A DNA stretch of 12,022 nucleotides from NCBI GenBank assembly GCA_021780055.1, contig JAJXZM010000457.1, positions 1 to 12,022 on the forward strand. Direction: 5' to 3'. How positions within the stretch are numbered: position 1 is the first letter of the stretch; each line of letters opens with the position of its first letter. Source of the DNA: Acidobacteriota bacterium (GTDB lineage Bacteria; Acidobacteriota; Terriglobia; UBA7540). Under the pieces are notes generated by a model. The model was not told the origin of the DNA, searched no databases, and saw nothing but the letters and a program-made list of their open reading frames with translations. A program made the translations under genes and the position numbers. Below are positions 7,587 through 12,022 of the stretch, piece by piece.

Positions 7587-8642
7587 ATGCGCGCCGCACT
7601 ACTCAATCTTCTTGCCTGCCCTCAGTGCCGCGCGGAACTCGATCTGCGCGCAACTTCAACAACGGGTGATCGCATCCATCAAGGCTTTCTTCGCTGCCGT
7701 AATTGCGGCAAGGAATACCCCATCTGCGACGGCATTCCGCGGTTTGTGATGGACGCCGCCTATGCGCAGTCATTCAGTTTTGAGTGGCGTCAATGGCGGC
7801 GCACGCAATTCGATACCGACTCGTGCAAAGGTTCGCTCTCGACCTTCACCACTTCAACAGGCCGCAGCCCGGCTGATTTCGCAGGGAAGTTGGTGCTTGA
7901 AGCAGGATGCGGAGCTGGCCGCTACATGGACCTGCTCGCGCGAGCAGGCGCGCAGGTCATCGGTATAGACCTGAGCCAGGCCATCGAGGTGGCCCACGAA
8001 AATCTTGGTCATCTTCCCAATTGCCATTTCGTGCAGGGGAACCTGATGCACCCGCCGTTTCGCGCCCGGGCGTTTGATTTTATTTACAGCATCGGGGTCC
8101 TTCACCACACCCCAGACACCCACGCTGCCTTCAAAGGGTTGCTCCCGCTGCTCAAGCCGGGTGGCGAAATAGCCATCTGGGTTTATGCCCTCCGGCGGCT
8201 GTCCGACATTTTTGAACGGTTTCCGGAACGGGTGAATGAGGTCCTGGCCGTCGATTCCAACTTCACAATTCCACCCTCGCGCCAGCCGGCCGTACGCCGG
8301 GTGGCAAAGACGATTGACTGGGTGATGGAGGCTTCCAACCGGATGCAGCGTGCCGTCACCACGCGCCTTCCCACTCGCTGGCTTTACGCGCTCTGCCACA
8401 TTGCAGTTCCTCTGTATTACCTATATCGGTTGCCGATTTTCTACCCGCTGCGGCTGGTAACCAAGGTCGCCATGCACCCCGACCCCGAGTGGCGGGTTCT
8501 CGACACGTTCGATTGGTACTCGCCTCGATACCAGTGGAAACATACGTTTACAGAAGTCGAGAAATGGTTTCACGATGCAGGGCTCACCCAAGTAGAAGTC
8601 TTGCCGCGTGCCGTCGCCGTGCGAGGTCAACAGCCGCTTTAG
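7587..8642 (+). CDS. Zinc-ribbon (Trm112-like) class I SAM-dependent methyltransferase
   Basis: The 351 residues begin with a Trm112-like zinc ribbon: Cys11-x2-Cys14 and Cys37-x2-Cys40, followed by EYPICDGIPRF, the usual ending of that module. A Rossmann methyltransferase domain follows, with the SAM loop VLEAGCGAG at 103-111, the acidic end of strand two at Asp128 (VIGIDLS), and VLHHTPD plus LLKPGGEIAIWVY further on. Near 255-285 is a hydrophobic stretch rich in Tyr and Leu that could touch a membrane or a lipid-like substrate. It is the third gene of the pyrK-pyrD unit, 7 bases after pyrD. Pyrimidine synthesis does not need a methyltransferase, so its substrate is unknown. Similar proteins occur in polysaccharide and lipid modification clusters, but nothing here shows that. 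Confidence 0.85.
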   Translation: MRAALLNLLACPQCRAELDLRATSTTGDRIHQGFLRCRNCGKEYPICDGIPRFVMDAAYAQSFSFEWRQWRRTQFDTDSCKGSLSTFTTSTGRSPADFAGKLVLEAGCGAGRYMDLLARAGAQVIGIDLSQAIEVAHENLGHLPNCHFVQGNLMHPPFRARAFDFIYSIGVLHHTPDTHAAFKGLLPLLKPGGEIAIWVYALRRLSDIFERFPERVNEVLAVDSNFTIPPSRQPAVRRVAKTIDWVMEASNRMQRAVTTRLPTRWLYALCHIAVPLYYLYRLPIFYPLRLVTKVAMHPDPEWRVLDTFDWYSPRYQWKHTFTEVEKWFHDAGLTQVEVLPRAVAVRGQQPL

Positions 8643-8703
8643 GGAATGTGGGCAAAACGCTCATTCGGGATGCCGGAGCCGCTTCGCAATCCTTGCAAAA
8701 AAC

Positions 8704-10776
8704 CTATTGATACGGCAGCGTTTCCAGCAGTTCTCTTTCTGGTTGTGAGGGACTGCCCGATTTCGATGTTTCGGAATGATAGAAATAGGACTGCGCAGCG
8801 CCAGTCGGCTCGTTTCGGAGGGTGTACCTCCTTGGCATTCGAATCTTTACGCCCTCTGCGGGTGGGCTGCCCCCGACAAGGGCAACCAGATATTCAGGTC
8901 CAGCCCATGGCTCGGCGGATTTGGACTCAATTTCGCGCAGCCAGGCATCCAGGCCGGCCACGATGGGCTGATCCTGGGGAGTTGAACTCAAATTGTCCAG
9001 TTCCCCGGGATCGTCCGCCCGGCTGTAAAGGTAGTGCTTGCCCCGCGTTGTCAGGATGTAGTGCCACCGGGCAGTGGTGAGGCTGATGCCGGCCTCGCCC
9101 CCGTGAGAAAGGCTTTCACTGAGCTCCGACACAACAACTGGAGCGGTCTTCTGCGGCGGGTCCGCCTGCCAGAAGCGCGCCAGGCTGTAGGCGTGCATGG
9201 GGACGCGATTGCCCAACGCAAGGTCGATGACCGTCGGAAATAATTTGCGAGTTGCCACCGGCGGTGTAATCCTTTGTCCAGCCGGGATGCCGGCCCCGTA
9301 GACGATCAGCGGCACGTGGATCTCTTCCCAATGGAGATCGTTGCCGTGCTGGTAGGCGCCGTGCTCACCGAAGGCTTCGCCGTGGTCGGCGGTAATCACA
9401 AATACCGTGTTCTTTCCCCCGGGCGAAGACTCGATTTTCCGTACCAGCCGGCCGATCTGCGCGTCAAGATAAGCGAGGCTATTGTCGTAGCCATTGATGA
9501 GCGCCTTGCGGTCGGTGGCAGGCAGCGGCCGCTTCGGCCGGAACCCGCCCTCCGCGCCCCAGCGGCGCACAACGCTTTCCGGAAGCGTGCCAAACCTGTG
9601 GTTGTAAGGAGCTGGCGGTACGTAAGGGCTGTGCACATCAAAATAGTTGATGTAAACGTAGAAGGGCCCCGTCGGCCTGTGCCGCAGCCAGTCGAGCACG
9701 CTGCCGTTCAGGGCTGCAGCGTCGCGCCGGTAAAACGCGTCATAACGTACCAGGTTCTGATAAACAGGCTGAATGGCAACGCGCCCCAGCAAGGTCCGGG
9801 ACAGATTGTATGCCAGCGTCGTTCGGTCATCATCGTACTTTTCAAAACCGCTTCCCAGGCCCCAGCCCGATTCGCCGTAGTAGTAGTTGGCGTTGAATCC
9901 TGCGGTGGCGTAACCGTAATGACCCAGCACGCTTTCAATGGTTTTCCACCGCGGGTTAAGCGGCCGGAAGGCATTTGCACCACTCTGGTGCGGGAGCAGC
10001 CCCGTATAAATGGCGGAGAGAGACGGTAACGTCCAGGGCGCTGCGGAAACCGCATTCTCAAACAGCACGCCCTTCTCGGCCAGGCGCGCAAGGTTGGGCG
10101 TTGTGTCCTGCCCATAGCCGTAGGCCGAAAGGTGATCGGCACGCACAGTATCCATGGTGATCAGAACAATGTTGGGCTGCTGCTCCGAGCCGGCTCCATG
10201 GGCAAACACGCGGGCGACTCCCAGGCGTGGCGCCTCTGCGTAGAAGGCGACTCCGGCTGCCAGCAGGACAAATATGGCGGCGATTGCCTTGCCCAACGCG
10301 CGAAGTGGCAGGCGGGCGGTGGCGTCCCACCCGGTCTGGATCCATTTGCGTCCCAGAATGGTGAGCAGCAAAACCAAGGCAAACACAACCGCGAACCTTT
10401 CCAACGGAAAAAGAACGTCCTTCAATCGGCCGTAAACGTTGAAGTTGACCGCATGCGTGTGCACAAAGTGTTTTGCCCATGCCACGTGCGCGCCCACGCA
10501 ACCGGCCAGCACAGCCGCCAGGACCATTCCTCGACGGGCAGTGGAATTTTTCCCCAGTCCCGCTATCAATCCCAGCCCAGCCCCGATCGCTCCAAACAAG
10601 AGCATGTCAACCAGCGGGGCCAGAAACCAGATAACGTATGTGGAATCGACAATAAGGAACTGCTGGACGGATGGCACAAAATAAAGCAGGCGCGCTTCCC
10701 ACGCGCCCACCGCAAGACCTGTCAATGCACCCAGAATAACAAAGCGGAAAAAGAGCAATCTTCGCAAACGCGACAA
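8704..10776 (-). CDS. Membrane-anchored sulfatase-family hydrolase or transferase, Thr at the formylglycine position
   Basis: This 690-residue protein belongs to the alkaline phosphatase/sulfatase superfamily. The first 185 residues hold about five hydrophobic helices; the catalytic domain after them would face the periplasm. Family landmarks are clear: NIVLITMDTVRADH at 202-215, YFDVHSPYVPP at 378-388, GYDNSLAYLDAQIG at 429-442, and TADHGEAFGEHG at 462-473. At the nucleophile site the sequence is PWTLPSL, so Thr249 stands where active sulfatases have the Cys or Ser that becomes formylglycine. A true sulfatase activity is therefore doubtful; phosphoethanolamine and lipoteichoic acid transferases of this superfamily use Thr. 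I chose the TTG at 10776, which has GGGGAG 6 bases upstream; an earlier TTG at 10806 has no such site. No sulfatase-maturing enzyme lies nearby. Confidence 0.85.
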   Translation of the reverse strand: MSRLRRLLFFRFVILGALTGLAVGAWEARLLYFVPSVQQFLIVDSTYVIWFLAPLVDMLLFGAIGAGLGLIAGLGKNSTARRGMVLAAVLAGCVGAHVAWAKHFVHTHAVNFNVYGRLKDVLFPLERFAVVFALVLLLTILGRKWIQTGWDATARLPLRALGKAIAAIFVLLAAGVAFYAEAPRLGVARVFAHGAGSEQQPNIVLITMDTVRADHLSAYGYGQDTTPNLARLAEKGVLFENAVSAAPWTLPSLSAIYTGLLPHQSGANAFRPLNPRWKTIESVLGHYGYATAGFNANYYYGESGWGLGSGFEKYDDDRTTLAYNLSRTLLGRVAIQPVYQNLVRYDAFYRRDAAALNGSVLDWLRHRPTGPFYVYINYFDVHSPYVPPAPYNHRFGTLPESVVRRWGAEGGFRPKRPLPATDRKALINGYDNSLAYLDAQIGRLVRKIESSPGGKNTVFVITADHGEAFGEHGAYQHGNDLHWEEIHVPLIVYGAGIPAGQRITPPVATRKLFPTVIDLALGNRVPMHAYSLARFWQADPPQKTAPVVVSELSESLSHGGEAGISLTTARWHYILTTRGKHYLYSRADDPGELDNLSSTPQDQPIVAGLDAWLREIESKSAEPWAGPEYLVALVGGSPPAEGVKIRMPRRYTLRNEPTGAAQSYFYHSETSKSGSPSQPERELLETLPYQ

Positions 10777-10782
10777 GCAAAA

Positions 10783-10788
10783 CTCCCC
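10783..10788 (-). promoter_or_regulatory. Ribosome binding site deciding a TTG start of the sulfatase-family gene
   Basis: On the minus strand GGGGAG is followed by TTTTGC (6 bases) and the TTG at 10776. This is the best Shine-Dalgarno seen in the window and strongly supports the non-ATG start. Confidence 0.65.
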
Positions 10789-10932
10789 GGGAACCCGATT
10801 GACCAAAACGGCTTAAGTACCGTTAGACGCAAACCAAGGCTTGGCGCGCATAAGACTGAAAGCAATTTGACAGGGAATTTACAATGTAGCCGGGTGATAA
10901 AAGCTGAGGGCTGAAGATCTGCACGCAACCTC
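10789..10932. other. Intergenic spacer between the envelope gene pair
   Basis: I see no convincing promoter on the minus strand here and no stem followed by a T-run. A short palindrome CCAAG-G-CTTGG lies at 10834-10844. On the plus strand there is an isolated TTGACA (10867-10872) with TACAAT only 7 bases after it, too close to form a promoter, and no plus-strand gene follows. The two minus-strand genes may therefore share a transcript. Confidence 0.3.
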
Positions 10933-11733
10933 TTAATTGAGGTCGCGTGAAAACATCAGCTTGAAGGTCAATTTGTCGGCCCCGCCCGTAACACCAACCC
11001 CCACGCCCGCTTCGATGTCCACAATCTTGCTGTAGTGGTCCATCACCGCCCAGACCTCGTGGAATTGCTTGTTCGTGGCGTAAAAGCCGCGGAGCGGACC
11101 GTCATCTGAATACTCCTCGGCGGCAGCGGCCCATCGGTGATTGAAATTGTAGGCAATTCGTCCCGCGGGAACGAACTCCAAACCACCAAGCCCGCCGGTG
11201 TAGTCCGTATCGAAAATCGGATTGTAAATCAGGTCCCACTTGTTCAAGTGCGTGCCCAAAATTCCACGCACTTCAGAGGAAACGGTGTGCGACTCCCAAT
11301 ACGAGTAGTTGACACTAAACTCAAAGTTGATCCCGTAGAAGTACTTGTGCTGGTCGGCGTGCGGTCTGACGAACAATTCGCGGATCTTAAAGCCGTCAAT
11401 CGACCCGCCACGGCCCTTCGAATAGGCCGTAAATACAGGCAAATAAAGTCCCTGCTCGAACCACGGCCGGACGCCATAGGCCCATTCCACTCCGCCGTTA
11501 ACCGAATCGTCGGGAATGATTCCTCCGGGGAAATCAGGATTCTTTCGCCCGATCGGCGTATAGTTGCTGTGCAGCGTCACATTGTAAATCCCCTGCGGCG
11601 CAATCGAAGCGTCGTAGACCTGAATCTCGTCGGTCTGTGCCTGCAGCGCAAGCGGCCCCACGATCAACAAGACGGCCAACCCCGCGCACGCGCGTGCGAT
11701 CAGCCTGAGAAATTGTTCTTGTCGGTGCCCCAT
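10933..11733 (-). CDS. Secreted, probable outer-membrane beta-barrel protein of unknown function
   Basis: I do not recognise the family with confidence. The 266-residue product starts with a signal peptide: basic residues up to Arg14, a hydrophobic core at 15-30, and likely cleavage after LQA at 30-32. The mature part alternates polar and aromatic residues in short stretches, for example HKYFYGINFEFSVNYSYW and GRIAYNFNHRWAAAAEEYS, with Gly and Asn turns. That is the look of an outer-membrane barrel. The end, KLTFKLMFSRDLN, could be a last strand, although it lacks the usual terminal aromatic. There is a loose resemblance to barrels labelled MetA-pathway phenol degradation or transporter, which I offer only as a lead. 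The ATG at 11733 lacks a Shine-Dalgarno. It stands upstream of the sulfatase-family gene on the same strand. Confidence 0.7.
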   Translation of the reverse strand: MGHRQEQFLRLIARACAGLAVLLIVGPLALQAQTDEIQVYDASIAPQGIYNVTLHSNYTPIGRKNPDFPGGIIPDDSVNGGVEWAYGVRPWFEQGLYLPVFTAYSKGRGGSIDGFKIRELFVRPHADQHKYFYGINFEFSVNYSYWESHTVSSEVRGILGTHLNKWDLIYNPIFDTDYTGGLGGLEFVPAGRIAYNFNHRWAAAAEEYSDDGPLRGFYATNKQFHEVWAVMDHYSKIVDIEAGVGVGVTGGADKLTFKLMFSRDLN

Positions 11734-11746
11734 AAATGAATTTACG

Positions 11747-11752
11747 AGTATA
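11747..11752 (-). promoter_or_regulatory. Candidate -10 box of the outer-membrane-like protein gene
   Basis: On the minus strand TATACT matches the -10 consensus at five of six positions and lies 13 bases before the ATG at 11733. I see no good -35 at 16-18 bases upstream. If it is used, the mRNA leader would be only about six to eight bases long, consistent with the missing Shine-Dalgarno. Confidence 0.3.
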
Positions 11753-11849
11753 GCCTATTTCGCACGATTGCCGGAAACGCCATCGAAGATTGTTGCCGGA
11801 CTCAACGCCAACCTGTGGTATTTTTCCCGAGGCTCGTCGTGTCATCATT

Positions 11850-12022
11850 ATGCCGAAAAGTCTTGAGCCGCAAGCAACGCCCGCGCCCACTCCGGTAGCC
11901 TGGCAGGCTGCCCGCATTTCCAGCCGCCGGCGCTGGGTGCTGATCATTCTGCTTTTCGCCGCCGCGCTCATCAATTATCTTGATCGCGCCACCATCTCCG
12001 TGGCGTTGCCGCAAATTTCCGG
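11850..12022 (+). CDS. MFS transporter, N-terminal part, anion:cation symporter type (cut by window end)
   Basis: Fifty-seven residues are visible before the window ends. A polar, Pro-rich start and a basic RRR (26-28) lead into the first hydrophobic helix. It carries INYLDRATISVALP at 41-54, the hallmark of the anion:cation symporter family within the major facilitator superfamily, which includes hexuronate, glucarate and organophosphate transporters. The substrate cannot be told from this fragment. Upstream bases show GAGG at about 18 bases before the ATG, too far to be a good Shine-Dalgarno. The gene is divergent from the outer-membrane-like protein gene across 116 bases. Confidence 0.75.
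   Translation, partial: MPKSLEPQATPAPTPVAWQAARISSRRRWVLIILLFAAALINYLDRATISVALPQIS

Noticed and set aside
8643..8703. Terminator or small RNA between the methyltransferase and sulfatase-family genes
   Set aside because: The 61 bases contain a run of six A but no stable stem adjacent to it in either direction.
9274..10914. Two long plus-strand open frames (251 and 260 codons) opposite the sulfatase-family gene
   Set aside because: The minus-strand frame has clear family motifs throughout. The plus-strand products are low-complexity and show no recognisable features.

Overview
The window reads as ordinary, tightly packed bacterial chromosome. It is GC-rich (I judge roughly 60%) and nearly fully coding. 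The genes are mostly housekeeping or transport, plus one cell-envelope pair. A secreted protein with outer-membrane-barrel character suggests a diderm. The two-subunit PyrK/PyrD dihydroorotate dehydrogenase, the TTG starts and the general gene style would fit an Acidobacteriota-like organism, but that is an impression and not proof. I see no tRNA, rRNA, CRISPR array, insertion sequence, integrase or phage gene, and no stretch over 300 bases without a gene.

Layout. (1) 90-3181, plus strand: an Nramp-type Mn/Fe transporter, a single-domain universal stress protein and an aldo/keto reductase, all pointing the same way. A promoter-like sequence and a small palindrome lie just before the transporter. 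(2) 3285-4167, plus strand: a SAM hydroxide adenosyltransferase (DUF62) with its own good promoter and a TTG start. (3) 4183-5559, minus strand: a CNNM/CorC-type membrane protein with a CBS pair, converging on the previous gene with only 15 bases between them. (4) 5695-8642, plus strand: pyrK, pyrD and a zinc-ribbon methyltransferase in an apparent operon. The ribosome binding site of the methyltransferase is made by the last two codons of pyrD. (5) 8704-11733, minus strand: an outer-membrane-like protein of unknown function, followed by a five-helix membrane-anchored sulfatase-family protein. (6) 11850 to the window end, plus strand: the start of an MFS transporter of the anion:cation symporter type, divergent from (5).

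How the genes work together. PyrK passes electrons from NADH through FAD and a [2Fe-2S] cluster to the FMN of PyrD, which oxidises dihydroorotate to orotate in pyrimidine synthesis. The transporter and the stress protein form a plausible metal/stress pair. The envelope pair in region 5 is the least understood part. Its sulfatase-family enzyme has threonine where true sulfatases carry the formylglycine precursor Cys or Ser. Together with five N-terminal helices, this makes a phospho-transferase or phosphodiesterase-like role on the outer face of the membrane worth considering. I found no clearly new multi-gene system, and the findings below are modest.
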